Source of the DNA: Branchiostoma lanceolatum
Lineage: Eukaryota; Chordata; Leptocardii; Amphioxiformes; Branchiostomatidae
NCBI RefSeq assembly: GCF_035083965.1
Contig: NC_089739.1
Span: 11,086,001-11,150,000, forward strand
Length of the DNA stretch: 64,000 nt
Direction: 5' to 3'
A model generated the notes under the pieces. The model searched no databases. It saw nothing but the letters and a program-made list of their open reading frames with translations, and was not told the DNA's origin. Both the position numbers and the translations under genes were made by a program. Positions 34,801-45,440 of this stretch are shown piece by piece. The first letter of the stretch is position 1; each line of letters begins with the position of its first letter.

Positions 34801-37800
34801 GTTTAAACTGAACTTAGCAGATTTTGTAACTTAATATGCTTGTCAAAACCCCGTTGCCGTGGAAACACGAAAAACGATGAACTTACTTTATCACTTTGAA
34901 AATTTTGTTAATGAAATTTTATGAAAAGCCACCAAGTTTGGTGGCTCTCGCGTAAGCCATTCGTTAGTTATACAACATGAGATTTGGTGTGGGCCTCAAA
35001 AATCCCCTCCCGGTCTAGATAGGAATAGTTCAAGACGTGGTCCTTCCGATCTTTTTGCATAAATTATGATAATGAACAGGAATTATTTATATCTAAAGAT
35101 GTCAAAACATTCCTCTTACATTGATGAAGCAATGTATGGATAACAATCAGTGAAAAAGTGAAAGGGGAGGTTTTACTGAACAAAACGTTTTGGGGTCATT
35201 TTTGACCCCGCTCAGTCATTTTAGTCGCAAAAATAGGTTCAGGTGTTTGAGGGTTGGTTAAACTATATAAAAATGCTTACTCACCTAGCAATGCTGTTCG
35301 GTACCCATGATCCTTTGCCAGCTGGGGAAAAGTGACCTCCGACCTCGGTAAACCGCATGGTTCGGACAAGTGTACACAAGTCATGGGTTGGTCCATTCCA
35401 ACCATTCCTGTATGTGCACGGTTTTTCTTATCAGTGTAAGACAAAGCAGATTAAACAAATCCCGCATTCCAAGAATCTAATACTAAATATCAATAAGTAA
35501 ATAATCACGGCAGCAACAACTCGAGCCTGGGACCATTTATTTGTACATGTATGTAACGTTACAAATATAATGTAAACTTTTTGCTACTAGGGACGGATAT
35601 AGCATCCCCCTACACTCTGAGATTTTATGACCAGCCTTCCAAGTAGCCTGACTGAATCAAGCTTCTATAGCAACCCTTCCACACCCTCCTGAAAGCATAG
35701 CCCCTATCGCTCGATTCGTTAGCTCGCTCGCGTAGGGGCCCTGTTCTTTAGCCCCAATAGAAAGGCACGTTTCTGTTGACGTTATTGACAGTTGCTCATG
35801 AATAATTAATGAGCTATCCTTATTTGGCATAATTTGGCGGTTAATTTGTTCTGAACCTAACGATGTGAGACGTAACCTGATTGGTAAATAGCTTCCCAGC
35901 GTCCTTTGCGCTTTTGCTCTAGAAGAGGTTTAGCAAACCCTCTGATTGGCTGATGCTGTTTTGGTGGCGACGGCGCCAGAACCGTGTCTACCGGGGCTGA
36001 AGAGCAGGGCCCCTACGCGCGCAAGCTAACGAATCAAGTGATAGGGGCTCTGCTTTAAGGAGGGTGCCCTTCCACGGGTTAGGCCCAACCAGCCCCTGAC
36101 AGAGAGAGCATGTGTAACATAGACGTTGTTCCAAGAAAATTAAAGGACAAAACTACTTACCATTTCTGATTGGATATCGTCCGGTAAGGAATGCTGCTCT
36201 GCTGGGGCTACAGACGGCAGCGGCAGCCAGGTGTTGGGTCAACTTGGCTCCCTTAACAGCTATATTGTCAATATTCGGAGTTCTGAAAAATAAAAGCGAC
36301 AATTATAATTTTACATATGTTTGAAAGGGGACTAGGAAAAACGAATGAAAGTTTTTCAGTCGTGATGCTTGTTTTGTTCTTTTCTATGTTTTACTTTTTG
36401 TTTAGGTCATTTTTTTCTGAAGAACATAAATGTACCATTCAGGGGGTCTTTAACCTTTGTTTTCCCTCTAGACCAGTGATTCATAGAGGGTAGGTGGTTC
36501 GACTACTCATTCAAGTAGACCACGTTTCTCTTCCTGGCTGCCCCTGACTCGAGGAGAACAGCATGGTAGACAGCTGAGGAACTCATTTCACTACTCCCAG
36601 GCCAGGGGAACTACTCGCTACACCACAAGTCACGCCGACGCAAATTTCCCTTTCGTGAACGGTCGTTGCCTTTAAGAACGGTCGTTGCCATTTCTCAGAA
36701 CGGGCGTTGCCATTTTGAACGGTCGTTGCCAAATCCGAGCGACCGATCTTGAATTCGGAACGCTCGTGGCGTGTTCGGGAACTTCTCGTAACTTCCCGGG
36801 TCGTAGTAAGCATGTGACCTATTCTAAGACTGGCCAACCACTGTTCTGAGTTCTAATTGCCCAGAGGACTTGTGACTCTCCCCATATGTTTTACTTGCCT
36901 TGTATGTGCTAGCGTTACAGCTGTTACTCGTTTGTCAACATGTCAAGCAAAAAGAAAGATTTCTGGTCTTTCAGGACAAAACAAAGTAACATTTGGTAGA
37001 GCTGATGAAGTAAGGAAGCTTTGGGGAAGTATGCAATGGGGTAAGTTAGATAGTTGACGGTATAATGGCCTCGATATCTGGATATAACAGCAGTCCCACC
37101 ACCTTGGGGTTTCTAGTATCCACTCGGGCTTCGCCCAGAGCCCTCGGGGAGACTAGAACCCCCTGGTGGGCGGGCGGCACTGCTGTTATACTAGTATCCA
37201 GTATCTTGGCCGCTCCCATCAGCTATCTATTACCAAGGAGGTTAAAATAGGATCCTATTTTAACCTCCTTGCTATTACCAAGAGGTTAACCTCCTTGCTA
37301 TTACAAAGTAAATCGAACAAAAAGGGCTGTTAACACCCCGGGAGAATATTAGGGTGAGAAATGAGGACCTCAGGGCAGGAATGCAAATTGTTCCTGTGTG
37401 AATTGAGGGGTTAATGAAAGTCACACCCCATCCGTGTCCTTGTCCTACTGTCCAAGGGTAAACAAGGTAGTAAAACTTGGTGAAAAATTATTTTGACACA
37501 AGGGACCAGAACAACATTGATTGCCATACACGCTACATTTCAAGGTCAAATCAAGGATTGATTATCGACAATATATGTTCCCTAGATTCATATTGTCTCT
37601 TCTGTAAATATTTAATTTTCTGGTGCATAATTTGGGGAAACAATTAAAAGTGAAACCCAGCAGCAAGTGACCACCCCTGGCGAAATAACAAATGTTAAAG
37701 GACAACAACAACATGATGGCTTCTTGATGGATTTAGAAGGTCCTGGCTGGGCTTCCACAAGTTCTGGCGCGAGTGGCTCTTCTTCTGTCGCCACTAGTGT

Positions 37801-39722
37801 CATTACCCACAATTCTCAGAAATCCGTGAAGTTCCGAGAAGTTCCCGAACACGCCACGAGCGTTCGGAATTCAAGATCGGTCGATCGGATTTGGCAACGA
37901 CCGTTCAACACGGCAACGTCCGTTCTGAGAAATGGCAACGACCGTTCTCAAAGGCAACGACCGTTCACGAAAGGGAAATTTGCCACGCGGACCAATCGAT
38001 CGCATTGAAATTCAGATTCGAATCAGCCTTGACCCGACAAATCGCTTTCTACAATTTTTTTCCAAACGTTAAATCGTCCAATCACTTCCAAAGTGCCAAA
38101 CCTGTCAATCTAAAAACATATTTTGCAAACTGACACCTTCCAGCATCTCGCTGGCGAGTTTGTTTTGTCAGATTTACTCGTTAACGCAACTTAGAAAGCG
38201 ATTTGTCGGGTCAAGGCTGATTAGAATCTGAGTTTCAATGCGATCGATTGGTCGGGGTGCAAGTGCGATACCATCACTGCACTGACTAGTCTCCTTGTCA
38301 GACTACAGAACTAAGCCGTTATTACTTGGACAATATAGCCTTCGTTTTGACACCTGTAGTGTCGAACAGAGACTCTGCTTTCAATGTGATTGTTAGTAAC
38401 TCCCACGCGTTATGTCAACTTTGAAATATGTCGATAATGACGATTGTTACTTGTATACATTTCGTGTATCGTATGATTTATTCCGAAGTTTTTATTGTAT
38501 GAGGTAGACATTGTAAAATTCGGCACAATTCAGCGTTAACTGCAAGGCCGTTTTGTTGTATGTATTTGCTCAATAAACCAGTCACAACTTCTTGGTGCAA
38601 AGATGAAGGGATGTAATTTGCCCGATCGGTCAAAAACCCGGGAGGAATTAAGCGTGTCAAAGTTCAACAAATCATTGATACGATGAAAATACATTAAAAA
38701 ACTTCACGGCAGTACATCTGTAACATACAAGCACATTCCTTTTGCAGAAATGATCGCCTTTATTCAAACCCCTGACTCATCTTTCATAGAGTCACAACAT
38801 TAAGGAGGTTCTTAGCACAATCGTATCGTACAAAATGTAGCAGTTTTGTGACAGAAAACTTGACTATGTGTATACATCCCTTCTCGACGATTATTCCTAT
38901 TATGGCCTCGCAGTAGAAATCGTACTAGCCTGTAAAACATTCCGCGGGCCCTGGATATAACTGTTTTACCGCCCGAGCCATTTTCTGACTGACGATATTT
39001 CATGATGGCCGTACGTATTTTGAGCTTGGTTACCACGTCGTAACATTCCCCCAGCCTGCGCTAGTTGACATGGGCGTGTGAACAACAATACTAGTATAAA
39101 ACCCCAAAGAGGCGAGTACGCCGCTCCCGGGATTAGAACCCGCGCCAAACCCGATCCGCACGGCTTGAGAAATCAACGCGCTAACCACTGGGCTAAAAGG
39201 TCCGGGCCAGTTAGACTGGTCAGTTAGTGGAGGTTGATCCCCACTGTTACAGTACTCCCCCTTTTCTTTTCAGACTCGTCCCGAGTCTCCGAGTACGACA
39301 TTCCCTGTGTGATCTGGTCGTTACTCACAGGGCCGGCGTGGGAACCACTATACAAACCCGAAGAGGCGAGTACACCGCTCCCGGGATTAGAACCCGCGCC
39401 AATCCCGCACTGCTTGAGAAATCAACGCGCTAACCACTAGGCTTAAAGGTCCGGACCAGTTAGACTGGTCAGTTAGTGGAGGTTGATCCCCACTGTTACA
39501 CTAGTACCCGAAGCGCAGGCTCAATATAGGATCGTTACATGACCAGTTGAAAAATCGTTTGCCGTATGGGCTGCGTGCTTACCGGATAGTGTCGTTTCCG
39601 AAGCAGCCGACATCGCCGATTCCCAAATCGTCGGCCACGAAGAAGACGAAGTTGGGCCGATCGTTTCCTCGGGATAGTGTTAAAATGGCGGACAGGAAAG
39701 CGAACCACACAAGACGCGCCAT
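31850..39722 (-). CDS. Steryl-sulfatase-like gene, copy 3 (complete, 7 exons, 577 aa)
   Basis: Minus-strand exons: 39722-39583, 36282-36161, 35407-35285, 34230-33538, 33186-33123, 32928-32708, 32220-31850 (TAA). Lengths 140, 122, 123, 693, 64, 221 and 371 equal those of copy 2, and all junctions are GT-AG. The signal peptide begins [19 protein letters not shown]. The metal-site motif is VADDLG, and CSPSR carries the formylglycine cysteine (copy 2 has CTPSR; both are accepted by the maturation enzyme in known sulfatases). GKWHLG, the membrane hairpin, PHTALL, TSDNGGH and GIYKG all follow. Expected role as for copy 2: hydrolysis of sulfate esters in the ER or secretory system. Intron 1 is swollen by SINEs and foldback elements. 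The 3' half and 3' flank resemble copy 1 more than copy 2. Confidence 0.93.
32325..32522. mobile_element. Palindromic MITE in intron 6 of sulfatase copy 3
   Basis: Arms AGAGGTTCGGCTCC and GGAGCCTAACCTCTGC, with TTTTTGACGTCATTTTAAG and TTTTTGTCGGGC inside, around a duplicated GGCCAGAC centre. Same insertion site as in copy 1 (flank CATAATTTCTAAC in gene orientation). Confidence 0.78.
34387..34638. repeat. Near-perfect snap-back palindrome in intron 3 of copy 3
   Basis: Arms of about 108-144 bp meet around one base at 34531 (TATAAGAT-G-ATCTTATA). Each arm contains CCAGCTTTAAGAATCATATC and CTGCTGAATATAC, sequence present once in intron 3 of copies 1 and 2. The left arm also has two small direct duplications. 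Confidence 0.88.
35697..36050. mobile_element. Foldback element with TAGCCCCTATCG ends in intron 2 of copy 3
   Basis: Inverted ends (GCCCCTATCGCTCGATTCGT on the left) enclose a core shared with the element at 23894-24277, whose ends are unrelated. No clear target duplication. Confidence 0.75.
36641..37982. mobile_element. Element with 160-bp inverted repeats in intron 1 of copy 3
   Basis: 36641-36800 and 37823-37982 are inverted copies starting CAAATTTCCCTTTCGTGAAC. Each carries several units of AACGGTCGTTGCC, like subterminal transposase sites. No transposase recognised between them. A small palindrome (CCAAGGAGG type) lies at 37231-37273. Confidence 0.75.
37989..38259. mobile_element. Foldback element related to 12601-14659
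   Basis: Palindromic arms ACCAATCGATCGCATTG and CTTCCAAAGTGCC, ending GGTCGGGGTG on the right. The CACCCC tip is missing on the left, where it abuts the previous element. Confidence 0.7.
39096..39252 (-). mobile_element. tRNA-derived SINE, copy a
   Basis: The minus strand has an A box in TAGCCCAGTGGTTAGCGCG and a B box GGGTTCTAATCCC. A body (AGTTAGACTGGTCAGTTAGT in plus orientation) follows on the other side. Confidence 0.65.
39352..39502 (-). mobile_element. tRNA-derived SINE, copy b
   Basis: Nearly the same sequence and orientation as 39096-39252, about 250 bp away. Both lie in intron 1 of sulfatase copy 3, so either two insertions or one duplicated locally. Confidence 0.65.
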
Positions 39723-40087
39723 GATGAATACAATTGTACGTGTACAGGTGTTCTATGAGATTTGGTCCGGGCGTGAGAATTGGTCCGGGTACCATATTTG
39801 GAGCGATGACACAGGAAGTGGGCGTGGTCTACAAACTACGAAGACCCACACGCATCATCGTGCATGAAGCACTAATCACGGAGTTCTGCTTACATTGGAG
39901 TAAGGTTTAACAAAGATATGAAATCAAATACCACACAAGATGACATGTTCGTTTACTTATAAAAGCTAAAGTATTAGCAGAAATAGTGCTTTCCCGTACT
40001 GAATACCAAATTACAGTTCTTAAAGAAAAAATAAAAGACGCCTACCCTTATGACTGTTTAGAATTATTCGCCGAGTTTCTGAACCTG

Positions 40088-40475
40088 ATTGTAATAACCT
40101 AAGTCACTCTCTTTAGAAGAGTGTAAGGGATGACCACTTTCCACGGGCGGACCAAATGTGATAGAGGGCCGTGAGAATCGGTCCGCCCTACTGAAAATCG
40201 CGGTATCGTTAAACAAACCACTTCTCAAACATGTTTTATCGCAACGTTAAGACTCAAGTACATATAACCGAGTTAATAAGACTGATTGGAATAACCTAAG
40301 TCACTCCATTTGGAAGAGTGTGAGGGGGGGGGGCGACTTTCCACGGGCGGACAAAATGTGATAGAAGGTCGTGAGAATCGGTCCGCCCTACTGAAAATCG
40401 CGGTATCGTTAAACAAACCACTTCTCAAACATCGCAACGTTAAGACTCAAGTACATATCTGAGTTTAGGATGATT
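40088..40475. repeat. Tandem duplication, period about 196 bp, upstream of sulfatase copy 3
   Basis: Two units, each with ATAACCTAAGTCACTC, TTTCCACGGGCGGAC, GAGAATCGGTCCGCCC and AAACAAACCACTTCTCAAAC. Lies 370-750 bp upstream of the copy 3 start codon, so could be regulatory. Confidence 0.85.
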
Positions 40476-40488
40476 CCTTTAAGACCTA

Positions 40489-40749
40489 ATACGACCAGAA
40501 GATGAAGGTTGGGGGAACGTGAGCGTGCGTGAACACATCGACCACAAGTCCTACGCAGTGCGGGAGGTGCAGAAGGAACTGTCCGATGGTCAACAGCAGC
40601 ACGACTTTGGCGTACCATCTCGCGTTGACGTCATCGCCGTTTTGGGCTGCCTGCGGTGGGATCTGGGGGGCAGCAGGCGTGAGGTTAACGTTGATTTGGA
40701 ACAGGCCAAAGGTCACGATTAGAGTCATGCGCAGAGGGTCCATTTTCAT
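40489..40749 (-). pseudogene. Membrane-protein-like open fragment (possible GPCR relic)
   Basis: An open frame of 86 residues with one clear hydrophobic helix, KVVLLLTIGQFLLHLPHCVG and onward, preceded by basic residues, as in a sixth helix of a receptor. No other helices are found beside it, and its start lies in the repeat shared with 9636-9965. I do not recognise the family; it could be chance. Confidence 0.3.
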
Positions 40750-40992
40750 TTCATAGAAATAGCCTTCTATAGCCTTGTTAAAAGTATCTGTAGGAGGCCT
40801 CTTTGTTGGAAATGTTGGCGTTTTTGAGCTGGAATTGACAGGTAAGGGTTTTCATTTAGTTAGAAAAACAGAGTTTTAGCCATGTTTGAAATAGGTGCAG
40901 TTTGTATGTGCTCATTTCTTGTGCAAGGGGGTCAAAGGTCATCTCGCCATGTTTTTATAGAATTTAACCAGTGTGCGCTGGTGGAAAATCGG
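40698..40992 (+). repeat. Dispersed repeat, second copy
   Basis: Homologous over about 300 bp to 9636-9965 in intron 6 of sulfatase copy 2. Confidence 0.7.
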
Positions 40993-41059
40993 AGGTCATC
41001 TTTACTCAGCTGCATGCACAGGCAATGCAAGACAGCAATTATTATTACAATTTTACTAC

Positions 41060-41277
41060 TAAAATCAACCCACCCACTTACGATACAAAACGTGGGTCTC
41101 TTCATTTTCCACTGCCTTCAAAAAAGAAGTCAAACCCAACCATAGTCAACCTTAGTTAACATAGAACTTTCACAGTCGACTAGAAAAATATGTTGATTCC
41201 CATGTATATCCATGTACTTGTTTGTCTGCAATTAGCCTTCGGGTATGAACTTGCAATAAAGTTATTATTATTGTATA
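41060..41277 (+). mobile_element. LINE 3' tail (CR1/L2-like)
   Basis: Matches 20381-20580, ending GGTATGAACTTGCAATAAAG plus TTATTATTAT. No coding part. Confidence 0.6.
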
Positions 41278-41477
41278 AAAAAACCCTCAAATTTGACTGC
41301 TTCAGTTTTCTCACGGCTTTATTAGCAGATACTACAGTTATTATAGACATCTATGTTTTCCTAAAACAAAGTTCTATATAAAAATGAAATATACATGGAA
41401 CTTTGTTTTAGGAAAACATTATCCACAGTTGAAACAAATTCTAACATGTGATAGAGAATAAAAAGTATAGAAAAATT

Positions 41478-41565
41478 TCCTTCGAACCGGATTCGAACCA
41501 GTGACCTAAGGATCCCAACAAGTGTCCGCTACAGTCCTCCGCTCTACCAACTGAGCTATCGAAGG
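41478..41565 (-). tRNA. tRNA-Tyr (GTA), intron-bearing
   Basis: 88 nt; intron CGGACACTTGTTGGG; T arm GGTTCGAATCC intact. Confidence 0.92.
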
Positions 41566-42048
41566 ATTACTGAATGTACTTATTCTGGAAGCAGACTACT
41601 AAGTGAAATCTTACATTGTCTGAATGCATGCATGGATGCGTCTAAAGCAACATAAAATGAATCTTATATTTTACGTTGATGAAAGTTAGAAAATTCTTAT
41701 ATTTTGTTTGCATAAATTTCTTTAATTGAAAATATCATTTCGAAAAGTAAATTTTGGACACTTTGTACTAGTGTAACCGTCGCATTTCACATGTGATAAT
41801 CAAATCATTCTCATACAGACAGGCGCATATCTTCCTTATATCTTTAGCTGACCACTACTTATGAAATATTTTCATTGACAATAATTATGATTGATATCTA
41901 ATTGGTCTTGTATTTCTCTTGCATTTGACATTTATATATAATTTTCTTGATGTTTCTTGAAACTATATTTTTGAAGGTAACTATGGGTCACTTGCTTCAT
42001 AAAACTCCTTATACAAAATACATGATTTAGAGAATTATGATAAAAAAT

Positions 42049-42136
42049 TCCTTCGAGACGGATTCGAACCAGCGACATAAGGATTCCAACAAGTGGCCGC
42101 TACAGTCCTCCGCTCTACCAACTGAGCTATCGAAGG
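42049..42136 (-). tRNA. tRNA-Tyr (GTA), intron-bearing
   Basis: 88 nt; intron CGGCCACTTGTTGGA. The T stem reads GGTTCGAATCCG followed by TCTCGAAGG, one change from the consensus. Confidence 0.88.
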
Positions 42137-43252
42137 AGTGGTGATGACAGAGAACACAGAACGTTCCCTTTTACAATTCGACTCACTGAAAAAATATATG
42201 TATTGAAGATAAGCAATTTCCTGAACGGATTGGCGCGAGACACAGTTCAGTTCAATTAGTCTTATTTTTGTTCAATAGAAATGTTTGGAAAGCACGTAGA
42301 CTAAAAGTCAAAACTGTGCTGTGACCCAACAGTTGTTTAATACCAGTTCTTGTCGGATCACAGTGTTAGTGATCCTCCCCTCCCCTTATCAATCCTAGAT
42401 GTTCCCCTATCCCCTTCATTCGTCGTTCACCATCCTTTGGCGGTTGGACGTGTTAACGGTGTCGCGACTATCCTACTTGTGTTGTATTATCTGTGAGTAA
42501 GACAAGAAATGGAGTTCTCTTCGGAACTTGTGAAGAAGAGAACTGTAAACATCCACGCGCGGTGTTGGTTTGTACAGTCAAAGTGTACATGTGTATCGAG
42601 TCCAATGGCTATTGATGTTTGAAATTTGCACTAGAACTATCTAATAGTTGTTACTGTGATTTATTTTACGTTCGCCGTAGCAAAATTTGGATGGTTCGTA
42701 GAATACGGGAAAAAATTGCCAGTAGAGTCGGTCTACGGTAAGGTCCTCGCCTGCAAATAAAACATAATGGTGTTCAAACTCCCCCGGCGAATATTCCACC
42801 TATAACCGGCGTAGTCTATTAGAGACTAGCAAAATTTCACTGTCTGAGAAAAATTCACGGAGCTAAATGTTCGCGGTGGTGGCTGGTGCCGTAAAAAGGT
42901 AGTCGGCGATTAACAGAAAGAGACAGAGGTGTTAAGGAATTATCAATAAAAACAACAAGCAATTCGGCTATGCGCGCGGTTCACAAACCGAGGTGTGAAG
43001 GAATCATAAATAAGAACAGGTAGGTCCGCCCGTGAAGACTTTTGTAAGGCAATCTACCCTCGCGTCCCTGGCGGTAGGTTCAATCAAGTTCATAACTTTG
43101 AGAGTCACCTGTGCGCTGCTATAAAAGACTTTGATATCATTCTTATTCAAAATACCATTTTAGACAATACAGAAGTACAGGCTATAAATTGTGACAAAAA
43201 CTGCCTCGGTCATTCCTTTGTGAATTCGACGAGAGACAACGACAGGGACAAA
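42137..43252. other. Gene-free stretch upstream of the transposon-derived gene
   Basis: No exon, tRNA or known repeat seen. Probably the promoter and leader of the gene starting at 43253. Confidence 0.5.
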
Positions 43253-44041
43253 ATGCTGAGTTGGCTGAAGAAGGCGAACCCGTCACTGCAGCGGCCAACA
43301 CTTCCTAACCTGCCGAACCCTGCCGACACGGAAAGTCCGCTCCTCACCGTTGCTGCCAACAAGGGAGTAGAGAAGGCAATGAACGAAGCCGCCAGCCGCA
43401 AGAGAAAACGTGGCAGTAACGGGCAGTACGACGTGGAGACCCGGGTGGACCCGTCTTTGCAGCGGCCAACATTTCCCGGGCTACCGAACCCTGCCGACAC
43501 GGAGAATCCGCTACTCACCGCCGCTGCCAACAGGGAAGTGGAGAAAGCGATCAGGGAAGCCGCCAGCCGTAAGAGGAAACGTGGCAGTTACGGGCAATAC
43601 ACCGCAGAGGCCCGTGCAAAGATTGCAAAGCTCTGCATCGAAATCGGCCCCACGAAGGCGGCAGAGAAGATGTCAGAGGAAGTCGGGAGACAGCTCAACG
43701 AATCGACTGTCCGCTCCATCAAGAAGAGCTACGAGAAGGAAGTCAAGCGACAGGGCAACAACAACATCCCCAGCTTCCCGAGAAAGACCGCCGGCCAGCC
43801 GCTGAAGTTAGGCGACCTGGACGCCGACGTGCAGAGGTTTGTGCGAGACACCAAGGAGAACGGGGGCATTGTCAACCGCTCCTTGGTGATGTCAGCCGCT
43901 AAGAGGATCGTATCGCAGAAGGACAGAAGTCTGCTATCAGAGTACGGTGGCCCCATCGTCATTACACAAGCCTGGGCCAACTCCTTCCTACACAGAATGA
44001 ACTGCGTGGAAAGGAAGGGGGCGAAAGCTGCCAGGAAATAG
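43253..44041 (+). CDS. Transposon-derived DNA-binding-type protein, single exon, 262 aa
   Basis: An intact ORF without introns from ATG 43253 to TAG 44041. The N-terminal half holds two copies of a 57-residue unit (PSLQRPT...PNPADTE...KRKRGS.GQY, 43280-43450 and 43451-43621), each ending in a basic KRKRG cluster that could be a nuclear signal. The rest has helix-rich segments (IAKLCIEIGPTKAAEKMSEE, NESTVRSIKKSY) and a stretch with LGDLDADVQ, NRSLVMSAAKRIV and TQAWANSFLHRMNCVERKG. That stretch resembles the N-terminal helix-turn-helix pair of pogo/CENP-B-like transposases as seen in marine invertebrates. No DDE catalytic domain follows, so it may be a truncated transposon or a co-opted gene. 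Family assignment is from memory of motifs. AATAAA at 44209-44214. Confidence 0.7.
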   Translation: MLSWLKKANPSLQRPTLPNLPNPADTESPLLTVAANKGVEKAMNEAASRKRKRGSNGQYDVETRVDPSLQRPTFPGLPNPADTENPLLTAAANREVEKAIREAASRKRKRGSYGQYTAEARAKIAKLCIEIGPTKAAEKMSEEVGRQLNESTVRSIKKSYEKEVKRQGNNNIPSFPRKTAGQPLKLGDLDADVQRFVRDTKENGGIVNRSLVMSAAKRIVSQKDRSLLSEYGGPIVITQAWANSFLHRMNCVERKGAKAARK

Positions 44042-44208
44042 CGAACTATGATGTTGTACTGTGTGGTTGATAATCAATGACCATGTTGTTGGTAGGCCAT
44101 TAGGTCAGATTAGCTATTGTAGATCGGGCTCACGTTCAAACTAGGTATCTGTTCATTTATTATTCACATGTTTTGGTGTCTTGTCAAATGTTCTATTTTC
44201 TGATGAAA

Positions 44209-44214
44209 AATAAA
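44209..44214 (+). terminator. Poly(A) signal after the transposon-derived gene
   Basis: AATAAA 168 bp after the stop codon. Confidence 0.5.
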
Positions 44215-44443
44215 TGTACATGCGGCGGTGAGAATATACTCAGTAAGTTGTGTTCAACTTTGTCTTGGTCCTTTTAACTGTATCATTTTAAGTTTTTTTT
44301 TTGGATAAAAGAATTTGAAAAAAATTGGACATAGAATAGTGTATAGTAGTCTTACTATTACGTATACTCCATTATTCTTATCAAAAGTTATTTTGATGTC
44401 GTCGGGCGGTGGAATTTTTTAAAAGTGAAAGATCTTAACATTT

Positions 44444-44537
44444 GCGGGGATTAGCTCAAATGGTAGAGCGCTCGCTTAGCATGTGCGAGAGGTGTTGGGA
44501 TCGATACTCGGATGCTCAAGTGATACCCGGATCCTCC
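44444..44537 (+). pseudogene. tRNA-Ala (AGC) pseudogene
   Basis: The D arm and AGC anticodon remain, but two bases are inserted in the anticodon arm (GCATGTGCGAG) and about 19 bases in the T arm, making a second, duplicated GATAC.CGGAT block. It cannot fold as a tRNA. Confidence 0.85.
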
Positions 44538-45262
44538 AGTTCTCTTTTATCCCTCGACAGCACAACTAGCACACTTAGGGCCCTGTCACACTTGTGCGTA
44601 TATTCAAGTGCGCGTGAGTTGCGCATTAACATTTTTTGGTTTATGTAAAGTTAGGGACAGAGTTGCTTTCTATTTTTACCCACCGTTCTGCAGCCTAGTG
44701 ATCGAACCAAAGAAATGACTTCTTCGGCTACAAATTTAACCTAAACCAAAAACATACTAATACACAACTCCTGCGTACTTGTATACACCATACACGCAAA
44801 CGTGTGACAGGGGCTTAACAGAGACAAAATAACATTTACCTGAATACATATGCAAACTTATGCATACCGAAATCAATTGTCTTCTTTTCAATACAGGTAA
44901 AACATAGATTTTTTGCCCACAGTTTTATATGCAAGAATTTTAAGAATTGAAATTTAACAAGGAAATAAACGCAACGATATTACAAGTGTGTGAAATGAGT
45001 CTTATTGAAAACACCAACATAAAGGCTGTCTCAGGGCCCCCTCCTATCTACTGGTTACCCTAATTTCAACTGCTGATCTATCGAGAAAATAACGACTACT
45101 TATCAACAGTTCAGAGCAACAAGTAATTATGAAATAACTAATAGACATTATTTCATCCCTTTTCTGAATTGTACATAAGCCAAATATTTCATTAAAAATT
45201 CTTGTTTTCTAATGCTTTTAATGTTGACACGGTATAGAGTATGAAATATAAGTGTAAAAAAA
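44538..45262. other. Gene-free stretch
   Basis: No exon or tRNA. 44580-44820 begins and ends with related CCCTGTCACAC/GTGTGACAGGG blocks and may be a small inverted-repeat element. Confidence 0.45.
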
Positions 45263-45440
45263 TATAAGCCCATTCGTAATTCCGACTACGCATGTGCAGT
45301 GTCAAAGGTAAAGGCCCCTGAGACGTAAACAAAACCGTTGTTATTCAAATCTAGACAATGTCGAGACGAGAATTGTTTACAAGCCAGTGGTCTTCACCTT
45401 TGACACTGCACATGCGTAGTCGTAATTACGAATGGGCTTA
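45263..45440. mobile_element. Palindromic MITE, AAGCCCATTCG family (best preserved copy)
   Basis: The left arm AAGCCCATTCGTAATTCCGA pairs with the right end TCGTAATTACGAATGGGCTT over about 45 bp. Flanked by TAT. Same family as 5123-5308. Confidence 0.85.

Noticed and set aside
37667-38133. Frames with Arg/Thr-rich repeats
   Set aside because: Translation of the AACGGTCGTTGCC subterminal repeats of a foldback element.
43220-43252. Upstream in-frame extension of the transposon-derived gene
   Set aside because: It would start with GTG and shows no repeat-unit or domain support; the first ATG at 43253 is the simpler start.
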